Shown in pieces: positions 32,593 through 39,862 of a stretch of DNA of 64,000 bases. Position 1 is the first letter of the stretch. Every line of letters begins with the position of its first letter. Below the pieces are notes generated by a model. That model ran no database searches and was not told where the DNA came from. It saw only the letters and a program-made list of their open reading frames with translations. The translations under genes and the position numbers were made by a program. Origin of the DNA: Alphaproteobacteria bacterium (GTDB lineage Bacteria; Myxococcota_A; UBA796; GCA-2862545); contig JACKEO010000004.1 of assembly GCA_020632955.1 (NCBI GenBank), positions 293,704-357,703 of the forward strand. The letters run 5' to 3'.

Positions 32593-33222
32593 CTATCCGC
32601 CGAGCAGCCCGATGGCGCCCGCCCCCGCCACGGCCCCGCAGCCGGCCACCAGCCCCCACCACAGCCGCGACCCGGGCCCCTGACGCAGCGCAGCGCCCGT
32701 CACCAGCCCCGTGAGGAAGCCGCCCGCGTGCGCGGCCGCGTCCAGCGACGGCACCGCCATCGACAGCGCGAGGTTCAGCCCGGCGAGGCTGCCCAGGCCC
32801 TGCACCAGGCCCCGCCGCTCGCCGTCGTCCAGCTCGGGCCAGCGGCGTCCCACGGCCACCGCCGCGCCGAGCAGCGCGAAGGCCCCGGCCGACACGCCGT
32901 CCGACCGCGCCACCCCCGACAGCCACGCCACCACCGAGCCGCCGAGCACCCCCAGGCACACCACCGCCAGCCAGCGCGCCGCCCCCAGGCGCGGCTCCAG
33001 CAGCCAGCCCAGCGCCAGCAGCACCAGCCCGTTGGTCAGCAGGTGGAAGAGGTCGGCGTGCACCAGCCCGCTCGACAGCAGGCGCCACAGGTCGCCCCCG
33101 TCCACGAGGATCTCCACCTGCCCGCCCAGCTCGCCCCGCAGCGTGTCGGGCCGACGCCCGAACCAGGCCACCCAGGCGTCCGGCGCACGCCCCGTGTGCA
33201 GCGCCCAGGCCCCCTGGCCCAC
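32593..33222 (-). CDS. Rhomboid-family intramembrane serine protease
   Basis: A 209-aa (minimum) polytopic membrane protein. Rhomboid hallmarks are GGDLWRLLSSGLVHADLFHLL then TNGLVLL (HxxxN-type segment), the nucleophile motif SDGVSAGAFALLGA and AAHAGGFLTGLVTG with the catalytic His. It would cleave transmembrane substrates in the inner membrane. The start is uncertain: GTG at 33222 is the first usual start codon, but the open frame continues upstream to near 33300 through a hydrophobic stretch (IPGTLALLAGLGGAHVG) that looks like the first helix, so the true start may be a rare codon close to the dapD stop. The 3' end is duplicated at 30007-30048. Confidence 0.85.
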   Translation of the reverse strand: MGQGAWALHTGRAPDAWVAWFGRRPDTLRGELGGQVEILVDGGDLWRLLSSGLVHADLFHLLTNGLVLLALGWLLEPRLGAARWLAVVCLGVLGGSVVAWLSGVARSDGVSAGAFALLGAAVAVGRRWPELDDGERRGLVQGLGSLAGLNLALSMAVPSLDAAAHAGGFLTGLVTGAALRQGPGSRLWWGLVAGCGAVAGAGAIGLLGG

Positions 33223-33301
33223 GTGCGCGCCCCCCAGCCCGGCGAGGAGCGCGAGGGTGCCCGGGATGCGACGCAGCGGCGACCGCGGGGCCAGGCCGGC
33301 C

Positions 33302-34102
33302 TCAGACCGCGACGGCGTGGCTGCGCAGCACGTCGTTCAGCGAGGTCTTGCGATCGGTGCTCTCGGAGCGCTGCCCGATGATCAGCGCCGCGGGGAGCGC
33401 GTAGGATCCCGCGGGGAAGTCGCGGACGCGCGTACCGGGCACCACCACCGATCGCGGGGGCACGTGGCCGCGGCGCACCACCTCCTCGGGCCCGGTGACG
33501 TCGACGATCGGGGTGGACGCCGTGATGGTGACGCCCGCGCCGAGCACCGCCTCGCGGCCGATGCGCACGCCCTCCACCACGATGCAGCGCGACCCGATGA
33601 AGGCGCCGTCCTCCACGATCACCGGCTGGGCCCCCGGGGGCTCCAGCACGCCGCCGATGCCCACCCCGCCCGACAGGTGCACGCCGGCGCCGATCTGGGC
33701 GCAGGAGCCCACGGTGGCCCAGGTGTCGACCATCGTGCCGGCCCCCACCCAGGCGCCCACGTTCACGTAGCCGGGCATCACCACGCAGCCGGGCTCCAGG
33801 AAGGCGCCGTAGCGCACGGTGCCCGGGGGCACGACGCGCACGCCCTGCTCCTTCAGCCGGGTCTTCAGCGGGATCTTGTCGTGCCAGGCGTAGGCACCCC
33901 AGCTGCCTTCCTGCATCGGCTGCGTGCGGAAGTAGAGCAGGATGGCCTGCTTCACCCAGCCATGGACCACCCAGCCGTCGCCCTCGGGCTCGGCCACGCG
34001 CAGGCGACCCGTGTCGAGCGCCTCGAGCACCGCCTGCACCGCCTCGACGTCGGGCTCGCCACCCGCCCACGAGGCCTCGATCCGCTGCCTGAGCTCGTCC
34101 AC
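33302..34102 (-). CDS. dapD: 2,3,4,5-tetrahydropyridine-2,6-dicarboxylate N-succinyltransferase
   Basis: A 266-aa cytoplasmic enzyme of lysine/diaminopimelate synthesis. It transfers succinyl from succinyl-CoA to tetrahydrodipicolinate. The N-terminal helical domain ends in GWVKQAILLYFR. The core is a left-handed beta-helix of hexapeptide repeats (GYVNVGAWVGAGTMVDTWAT, then QIGAGVHLSGGVGIGGVLEP), and the end is the DapD-specific SYALPAALIIGQRSESTDRK. Start is GTG at 34102 with GGAGG 5 bases upstream. No other dap gene is in the window. The rhomboid gene follows on the same strand and may overlap its 3' end. Confidence 0.97.
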   Translation of the reverse strand: MDELRQRIEASWAGGEPDVEAVQAVLEALDTGRLRVAEPEGDGWVVHGWVKQAILLYFRTQPMQEGSWGAYAWHDKIPLKTRLKEQGVRVVPPGTVRYGAFLEPGCVVMPGYVNVGAWVGAGTMVDTWATVGSCAQIGAGVHLSGGVGIGGVLEPPGAQPVIVEDGAFIGSRCIVVEGVRIGREAVLGAGVTITASTPIVDVTGPEEVVRRGHVPPRSVVVPGTRVRDFPAGSYALPAALIIGQRSESTDRKTSLNDVLRSHAVAV

Positions 34103-34139
34103 GCTGGCCTCCGCACCGCGACGGCCACCGCTATCGGGC

Positions 34140-34556
34140 TCAGCGGGGGCGTGCCCGCATGCGGTTGCTGCGCGGACCGTGCTCCACCTCGGCGAGGCCC
34201 AGCGCCTCCATCACCGGCGGCACGTAGTGGCCGAAGCGGCCGCGGTAGCCCTTGCGCAGGCCGTACCAGCCCCCCACCGGGTTGTCGGCGGCGCGACCCC
34301 ACGCCTCCACCGTGCCCTCCTTCGCCGGCTTGCCCTCGTCGGCGCTGCCCAGGAGCACCCAGTCGCCGGCCGCCTCGAGCATGGCGTGCAGGTCGTCGAG
34401 GCAGCGCAGGTGGTAGCGCAGCCAGGTCTTGCCCACCTGCACCACGAGGGCCGGCGGGTCGGCCTCGGGCTCGCGCCAGGCCTCGAAGTCGCTGCCCAGG
34501 TTGGGGGTCTTGAGCTGCCAGGGATCGTCCTGGGTGCCGGTGCCGCGCACGTCCAC
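34140..34556 (-). CDS. Small conserved-type hypothetical protein
   Basis: A cytoplasmic protein of about 138 aa with RGTGTQDDPWQLKTPN at the start, LRYHLRCLDDLHAMLE, the striking GTVEAWGRAADNPVGGWYGL and GYRGRFGHYVPPVMEALGLA. I recall similar proteins of unknown function in actinobacteria; no role is known to me. Start choice: an ATG at 34598 is in frame but lacks a ribosome site and would put the palindrome at 34571-34592 inside the gene, while GGGAGGG lies 3-9 bases before the GTGs at 34556 and 34550. It is upstream of dapD on the same strand, 37 bases apart. Confidence 0.75.
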   Translation of the reverse strand: MDVRGTGTQDDPWQLKTPNLGSDFEAWREPEADPPALVVQVGKTWLRYHLRCLDDLHAMLEAAGDWVLLGSADEGKPAKEGTVEAWGRAADNPVGGWYGLRKGYRGRFGHYVPPVMEALGLAEVEHGPRSNRMRARPR

Positions 34557-34570
34557 GTGCCCTCCCTCGA

Positions 34571-34592
34571 TTGGTAATGCATTGGTTACCAA
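34571..34592. promoter_or_regulatory. Palindrome, likely operator
   Basis: TTGGTAA (34571-34577), 8-base spacer TGCATTGG, TTACCAA (34586-34592): a perfect 7-base inverted repeat in an AT-rich island inside very GC-rich DNA, at the start of the minus-strand gene. The form suits a dimeric regulator site; no regulator gene is adjacent. Confidence 0.5.
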
Positions 34593-34700
34593 CGACATCG
34601 AGGGGCGTCAAGCGGCACGCGGGCCTGCGGCTTGCAGCCCCTTGACGATCGCGGGGGAACCTCGCGGACCGGCGCCGGTCGGTGCGCGTGGGAGGTGCCC

Positions 34701-36041
34701 ATGGCGCACACGGTCCTGCAGGTCGAGGCCACCTGGCCCGACGGTCGCATCGACGTCCTCCACCTGCCCGGCTCCGCCGGCGAGGTCACCCTGTCGGACG
34801 AGGTCGGCTGGCACTGGTCGATCCTCGGCGTGCCGCTGGGCTTCGTGCCCGCGTCGCTCGCACCGTGGCTGCGGTGGTCGCCCCCGCTGCTCGCCGAGGT
34901 GGCCGAGCGGCCGCGCGGCGCCTTCCTCGTCCCGCGTGACGACCTGGGGGCCGCCACCCGGGGCGTGTGGACGGTGCGCGAGGGCGTGGCGGTGGCCCAC
35001 GTGGACCCCGCCTGGCAGCCCGAGGTGCGCGTCGACGGGCGCACGGCCTCCTGGGACGAGCTGGTGCGGCACGGTCGGGTGGTGCGCGGAGACGAGGGCT
35101 GGGAGGTGCTGCTCACCCGCGGCGTGGAGCTGCGCTTCACCGTGGGCCCCGCGCGCTTCCGCTGCCTCGAGGTGGACGCCATGGCCGGTGTGGGTCGTGC
35201 GGCACCCGAGCCGTGGCTGCCCCTGATCGGCACCCTGGGCTGGCTGGCGCTGGCCGCGCTGCTCGCCCTGCTCCCCCGCACGGCACCGCCCGAGACGGAG
35301 CTCGCGCTGGAGCTTCCCCACGAGCCGAGGGTGATGCTGGCGGAGGTGCCGCCGCCGCCGCCCCCACCGCCCCCCACCCGCCGTGGGGGCAAGGCCGGCG
35401 GCGGCAGCCAGGCCGCCCCCACGCCGGGCGGAGGCGGCAGCGGTCGATCCGAGGCCCCGGGTGCGGGTCTCGGCCAGGCCTTCGACACCATCCTCGGCGA
35501 CCTGGGCGGGGTCCCGGGCGACCTCTACGCGCAGGTCGGCCGGCTGCGTCACGGGGGCGGGGGTCCCGGTCGGCCCGGTGGCAGCGCGCTGGGTCCCCGC
35601 AACGGCCTCGGCGGCGGGGGCGAGGCCACCGGTCTGGGCGACTGGCCCGGCGGCGGTCCGCGTCGGGGCGCGGGCCCGCCCGGGTCGGGGCGCGGCAAGG
35701 ACCCCGGCACCGGGCCGCGCACGCAGGCCGACCCCATCGTGCTGGGCTCGCTCACCCGCGCCGAGGTCGACGCGGTGATCAAGCGCAAGCTCGGCGCGAT
35801 GCGCTTCTGCTACACCCGCGCCCTGCGCGGCGACCCTACCCTGGCAGGCAAGGTGGTGCTCGTGCTCGACGTGGCGGCCGACGGCTCGGTGTCGCGCGCC
35901 CGGGTGGACGACGCCTCCCTCGGCGACCCGTCGGTGGGCCGCTGCATCGAGGCCCTGCTGTACCGGCTGGTCTTCCCCGTGCCGCGCGGCGGCGGCTCGG
36001 TGGGGGTGCGCTACCCGCTGCTCTTCACCCCGGCGGGCTGA
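34701..36041 (+). CDS. AgmX/PglI C-terminal domain protein with FHA-less N-terminal domain
   Basis: A 446-aa protein. Residues 1-175 form an unrecognised cytoplasmic domain (TVLQVEATWPDGRIDVLHLP, VTLSDEVGWHWSILG). A single membrane helix follows (LPLIGTLGWLALAALLALLP, about 180-200). Then come Pro-rich (EVPPPPPPPPPTRRGG) and Gly-rich linkers to about residue 350, and a C-terminal AgmX/PglI domain (VDAVIKRKLGAMRFCYTRAL, GKVVLVLDVAADGSVSRA, SVGRCIEALLYRLVFPVPRG) with the paired cysteines of that domain. It is a myxobacteria-type envelope protein, probably linking a cytoplasmic sensor part to the periplasm. GGGAGG precedes the ATG. A strong hairpin follows the stop. Confidence 0.82.
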   Translation: MAHTVLQVEATWPDGRIDVLHLPGSAGEVTLSDEVGWHWSILGVPLGFVPASLAPWLRWSPPLLAEVAERPRGAFLVPRDDLGAATRGVWTVREGVAVAHVDPAWQPEVRVDGRTASWDELVRHGRVVRGDEGWEVLLTRGVELRFTVGPARFRCLEVDAMAGVGRAAPEPWLPLIGTLGWLALAALLALLPRTAPPETELALELPHEPRVMLAEVPPPPPPPPPTRRGGKAGGGSQAAPTPGGGGSGRSEAPGAGLGQAFDTILGDLGGVPGDLYAQVGRLRHGGGGPGRPGGSALGPRNGLGGGGEATGLGDWPGGGPRRGAGPPGSGRGKDPGTGPRTQADPIVLGSLTRAEVDAVIKRKLGAMRFCYTRALRGDPTLAGKVVLVLDVAADGSVSRARVDDASLGDPSVGRCIEALLYRLVFPVPRGGGSVGVRYPLLFTPAG

Positions 36042-36052
36042 CCCCCGACCCC

Positions 36053-36084
36053 GGCCCGGGCGACCACGCCGTGGCGCCCGGGCC
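36053..36084. terminator. Strong GC hairpin between 36041 stop and the receptor gene
   Basis: GGCCCGGGCG (36053-36062) pairs with CGCCCGGGCC (36075-36084), and inside it CCAC pairs with GTGG over a 3-base loop: 14 base pairs with one bulged A. It starts 12 bases after the stop codon. No T-run follows, as is common in very GC-rich genomes. Confidence 0.55.
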
Positions 36085-36130
36085 GCGCCCCACGATCCCG
36101 CCCGTGGTACCGAGGCGATGTCGCTGACGG

Positions 36131-38140
36131 GTGGTCCGGTCCGTGCTGCTGCTCCTCCTCGTCGCCGCCAGCCTCGCCGACGACGAGCCGGAGGTGCCGC
36201 CGGAGGTGGCCGAGGAGGTCGACGAGGTGGTGGAGGTGCAGAGCGCGTCCCGCTCGGCGCTGCCCTGCCGCACCGCCCTCGATCGCGCGGCCCTCGAGGC
36301 CCTGCCCGCACGCCGACCCGAGGAGCAGCCCCGCGCCATCCCCGGCTTCGCGGTCACCAACCACCTGGGTCACGGCAGCTGGAACTGGTCGTGGCACGGC
36401 TTCGACGCGGGCCACGGGCGCGAGCTGGAGACGCGGGTGGAGGGCGTGCCCCTCAACGTCTCGGGCCACATCCTGGGCGACGGCACCGCCGATCTGGCCT
36501 TCCTCCCGCGCATCGTGGTGGACCGCATCGAGCTGTGCCCCACCGCCTCGCGGCCCGGCGCGGGCGCCTGGTCCACGGCGGGCAGCCTCGGCTACCGGGT
36601 GGCGATGCCCCACGCGGGCTGGTTGGCTCGGGTGACCACGGGCACCGACGGCAGCGGCGAGATCATCGTGGGCTGGAGCCCTCCCCGCCGCACGCGCGAG
36701 ACCTTCGTGCTCTTCGAGGCCGACGACGGACTCGGCGTGGGTCCGGACCGGCGCTGGCGTCACCTGCGCCTGATCGGCGGCGTGCAGGGCACCCTGGGCG
36801 AGCTCCAGGCCTCCCTCCTCGTGGCGCTGCACGACGGCGCCTGGGACGTGCCGCCCGAGCCCCGCTCGCGCGATCTCGCCGACGAGGTGCTGGGTTTCCG
36901 CGAGTCCTACCGGCTGTGGAGCGGCGCGGCCGAGAGCCGGCGCCTGCTGGTGACCGGTCGCGTGGCGCGCCTGTGGCTCTGGGGCGGTCTCGACGTGCAC
37001 GCCTGGGTCACGGCCACCGGCACCGGGCTGGCCGACAACCGCACCGGCTTCCTCGACCACCCCGATCAGGGCGACGGCACCCGCACCTTCCAGACCACCC
37101 TCGACACCGGCGTGCGTGCCAGCCTCACCGGCCGTCGCCCCTGGCTCTCCGACGAGGCCACCTTCCAGGGTGGCGTCGAGGTGCGGGGCACCTCCAGCGA
37201 GCAGGACCGCACCCGCGTCGATCTCGAGCGCCAGCCCGGACGCGTGCTCTTCGAGCGCAGCGTGGGGCGCACCGGCATCGCGGCCTGGGGGCGGGCCCGC
37301 GTGGGCTTCTTCCAGCGCGCCGCGGTCGAGGCCGGGATGCACCTCGCCTACGACCGCCTCGCGCTCCGACCCGACGAGGACGCGGCCACCGCCATCGGCG
37401 AGGCCTTCACGTGGTCGCCGCGGGCCACCGTGGTGGGCACCCCGATCGACGGCTGGACCCTGCACGCCACCTACGCCCGCGCCTACCGCCCGCCCGATCC
37501 CCGTCGGCTGCTCGAGCCCGCCGGCAGCGGCGCCACCGTGGTGGACGGCCTCGAGGCCCGCACGGTGATCGACCCGGTCGACCTGTTCGCGCTGACGCTC
37601 ACCGCCCACGGCGCCTGGGCGGAGCAGGAGGTGGTGGTGGACCGCCTCGACGACCGGGTGCTGTCGACCGCCCCCACCCAGCGCGCCGGCTTCGAGGCCG
37701 CGCTGGCCCTGCGACCCTTCCCGGGCGTGCGCCTCCAGCTCGAGGCGGCCTTCGCCGACGCGCGCCGGCGCGACGACGGCACGCTGCTGCCCTACGTGGC
37801 GCGCACCTGGTTCTCGGTGGGCCTGCACGCCGACGATCGCGCGGTGGGGCCGGTGCGGCTCACGGGCTCCCTGCGTCTCGAGGCCATCCCCCGGCGCCCC
37901 CTCCCCGACGGCTTCACCACCGGCAACATCGTGGCGCTCGACCTGCTGGCGCGCCTGCGCTGGAAGCGCTGGGCCTTCGAGCTCGCGGTCGACAACCTGG
38001 CCCCCTGGGACTGGACCTCGGAGGAGTTCGTGCACGTCTCGCGATGGGATCCCCGCGCCCCCGTCTCGCCGCTGCCCGAGCGCCACGTGGTGGCCGGTCG
38101 CCCCTTCGCCCTGCGCCTGGGCGTGGAGGTGCGCCTGTGA
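36131..38140 (+). CDS. TonB-dependent-receptor-like outer membrane protein
   Basis: A 669-aa beta-barrel-type protein. After a signal peptide (VLLLLLVAASLA) comes an acidic/valine stretch (VAEEVDEVVEVQSASR), then a plug-like domain (PRAIPGFAVTNHLGHGSWNW, GRELETRVEGVPLNVSGHIL) and a long series of amphipathic strands ending in aromatic/Leu residues (PFALRLGVEVRL), as required for an outer-membrane barrel. The plug resembles TonB-dependent receptors but the typical TonB box is not obvious. Start is GTG at 36131. Its stop overlaps the GTG of the next lipoprotein (GTGA), so the two are coupled and may form a receptor-lipoprotein pair for uptake. Confidence 0.82.
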   Translation: MVRSVLLLLLVAASLADDEPEVPPEVAEEVDEVVEVQSASRSALPCRTALDRAALEALPARRPEEQPRAIPGFAVTNHLGHGSWNWSWHGFDAGHGRELETRVEGVPLNVSGHILGDGTADLAFLPRIVVDRIELCPTASRPGAGAWSTAGSLGYRVAMPHAGWLARVTTGTDGSGEIIVGWSPPRRTRETFVLFEADDGLGVGPDRRWRHLRLIGGVQGTLGELQASLLVALHDGAWDVPPEPRSRDLADEVLGFRESYRLWSGAAESRRLLVTGRVARLWLWGGLDVHAWVTATGTGLADNRTGFLDHPDQGDGTRTFQTTLDTGVRASLTGRRPWLSDEATFQGGVEVRGTSSEQDRTRVDLERQPGRVLFERSVGRTGIAAWGRARVGFFQRAAVEAGMHLAYDRLALRPDEDAATAIGEAFTWSPRATVVGTPIDGWTLHATYARAYRPPDPRRLLEPAGSGATVVDGLEARTVIDPVDLFALTLTAHGAWAEQEVVVDRLDDRVLSTAPTQRAGFEAALALRPFPGVRLQLEAAFADARRRDDGTLLPYVARTWFSVGLHADDRAVGPVRLTGSLRLEAIPRRPLPDGFTTGNIVALDLLARLRWKRWAFELAVDNLAPWDWTSEEFVHVSRWDPRAPVSPLPERHVVAGRPFALRLGVEVRL

Positions 38141-38754
38141 GCCGCGCGCTGCTCCTCCTCGTCCTCTGCGGCGGCTGCCTCGGACCCGGCAGGCAGCTGG
38201 TGGAGGCCCCGCTGGTCGCGCGCGGCCTGCTGCCTGCCACCGTGGGCGACGTGGCGCTGACGGTCAGCCGCGCCGAGGGGGGCGTGGGCGCGCTGGTCCT
38301 CGACGACGCGGAGGGCGCGGTGATCGGCGCCTGGCCCGCCGCCGCCGGCGCCGACTGGCTGCGCGGCACGGAGCTCGCCGACCTGTCGGTGTACGAGGGC
38401 GAGGCCACGGTGGCCCACCACGCGGTGCTGGGGACCCCCTCCCTGCTGCTCGAGGGCAGCGTGGTCGCCGGCGGACGCGCCGTGCCCTTCCGCCTGCGCC
38501 TCGACGAGCGCCTCGAGATCTCGGCGCCGGTCATCCTCCCCGTCGACGCACGCACCCCGCCCACCTCCTTCCTCTGGACCCTCGACCTCGGCGTGGTGCT
38601 GGGCGCGGTTCCCTGGGACACCCCGCCCGGCACCGACGGCGTGCTGCAGGTGGGTGACGGCCTGGGCGACGCGCTCCGGGCGGGCATCACCGATCCCGCG
38701 GCGTGGTCGCTGACGATCGCCGGGGTGGACACGGACCCCCTCCTGGCGGATTAG
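38137..38754 (+). CDS. Lipoprotein coupled to outer membrane receptor
   Basis: A 205-aa protein with lipobox (LLLVLCGGC) and a beta-rich mature part: VGDVALTVSRAEGGVGALVL, VSFRLRL-like strands, SFLWTLDLGVVLGAVPW. No His/Cys metal cluster is seen and no family is recognised. The GTG start lies inside the receptor stop (GTGA), so translation is coupled, and it probably works with the receptor as a surface or periplasmic substrate-binding lipoprotein (inference). 22 bases separate it from the downstream nuclease gene, which may read from the same transcript. Confidence 0.78.
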   Translation: MSRALLLLVLCGGCLGPGRQLVEAPLVARGLLPATVGDVALTVSRAEGGVGALVLDDAEGAVIGAWPAAAGADWLRGTELADLSVYEGEATVAHHAVLGTPSLLLEGSVVAGGRAVPFRLRLDERLEISAPVILPVDARTPPTSFLWTLDLGVVLGAVPWDTPPGTDGVLQVGDGLGDALRAGITDPAAWSLTIAGVDTDPLLAD

Positions 38755-38776
38755 CCACCCTCCCCTCGGGGGTCCC

Positions 38777-39862
38777 ATGCCGCGCATCCTGCACACGGCC
38801 GACTGGCAGCTCGGGCTGAAGCTGCGCCGGCTGCAGGGCGACCGCGGGCAGCACGCCCGCACCGTGCGCTTCGCCACGCTGGGTCGCATCGCCGCGCTGG
38901 CCCACGCCGAGGCGGTGGACGTGGTGGTGGTGGCCGGCGACGTCTTCGACGACAACCAGGTCTCGGCCTGGGAGGTGCAGCGCGCACGCGACGCCCTGGC
39001 CCGCTTCGCGCCCATCCCGGTGCTGCTCACCGCAGGCAACCACGACGCCGCCGAGCCGGGCGGCGTGCTCGCGCGCCTGGCCGAGGGCGCGCCCGACCAC
39101 GTGCACGTGGCCCTCGACGCCACCCCCCGCTCCCTCGGGGGCGTGGAGCTCCACCCCTGCCCGCTCACCCGGCGTCACACCGTGGAGGACCCCACGCTCG
39201 ACCTGCCCCCCCGCCGGGCCGGCGACGTGGCGGTGCGCGTGTGCGTGGCCCACGGGGCGGCCCACGGCTTCGGGTCGGACGACACCGCCAACCGCATCGA
39301 CGTCGACGCCGTGGTGGCGAAGGGCTTCGACTACGTGGCCCTCGGCGACTGGCACGCCCCCAAGCAGCTCGGTCCCCGCGCCTGGTACGCCGGCACGCCC
39401 GAGCCCACGCGCTTCAAGGACGCGCCCGGCCGCTGCGTGCTGATCGTCGACCTGCCCGAGGCCGGCGCGGTCCCCACGGTCACGCCCCACGAGGTGGCCG
39501 GCCTGCGCTGGGAGGAGCCCGAGCCGGTCACCCTGCACGGCCCCGACGACGTGGCGCGCCTCGACCGCTGGCTCGGCGAGCTGCCCGACCGCGCCGACAC
39601 GCTGGTGCGCCTGCACCTGCGCGGCGCGCTGCCCCTCGAGGAGCGCGCGCGCCTCGACACGCTGCTCGCCACCCACGCCGGCACGCTGCTGTCGCTGCAG
39701 ATCCGCTCCGACACGGTGGCCACCGTCATCGATCCCGACGCGGTGGACGCCCCGGGCTTCCTGGGCGCAGCCCTGCGCGACCTGCTCGACCGCGACGATC
39801 CCGTGGCCAACGAGGCCGCGCGCCTGCTGGTGCGCCTCGTCGCCCAGGCGGAGGGCGCATGA
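38777..39862 (+). CDS. DNA repair exonuclease, SbcD/Mre11-like metallophosphoesterase
   Basis: A 361-aa calcineurin-like nuclease subunit. Motif I is ILHTADWQLG, with Gln where most SbcD/Mre11 proteins have His (DWHLG). Then GDVFDD, the AGNHDA motif, VCVAHGAAHG and GDWHAP are present, so the other metal ligands are in place. It is shorter than E. coli SbcD and closer in size to the archaeal/bacterial minimal forms. It should process DNA ends and hairpins with the SbcC-like ATPase whose ATG overlaps its stop (ATGA). I do not use sbcD as a symbol because the subfamily differs from E. coli SbcD. Confidence 0.9.
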   Translation: MPRILHTADWQLGLKLRRLQGDRGQHARTVRFATLGRIAALAHAEAVDVVVVAGDVFDDNQVSAWEVQRARDALARFAPIPVLLTAGNHDAAEPGGVLARLAEGAPDHVHVALDATPRSLGGVELHPCPLTRRHTVEDPTLDLPPRRAGDVAVRVCVAHGAAHGFGSDDTANRIDVDAVVAKGFDYVALGDWHAPKQLGPRAWYAGTPEPTRFKDAPGRCVLIVDLPEAGAVPTVTPHEVAGLRWEEPEPVTLHGPDDVARLDRWLGELPDRADTLVRLHLRGALPLEERARLDTLLATHAGTLLSLQIRSDTVATVIDPDAVDAPGFLGAALRDLLDRDDPVANEAARLLVRLVAQAEGA

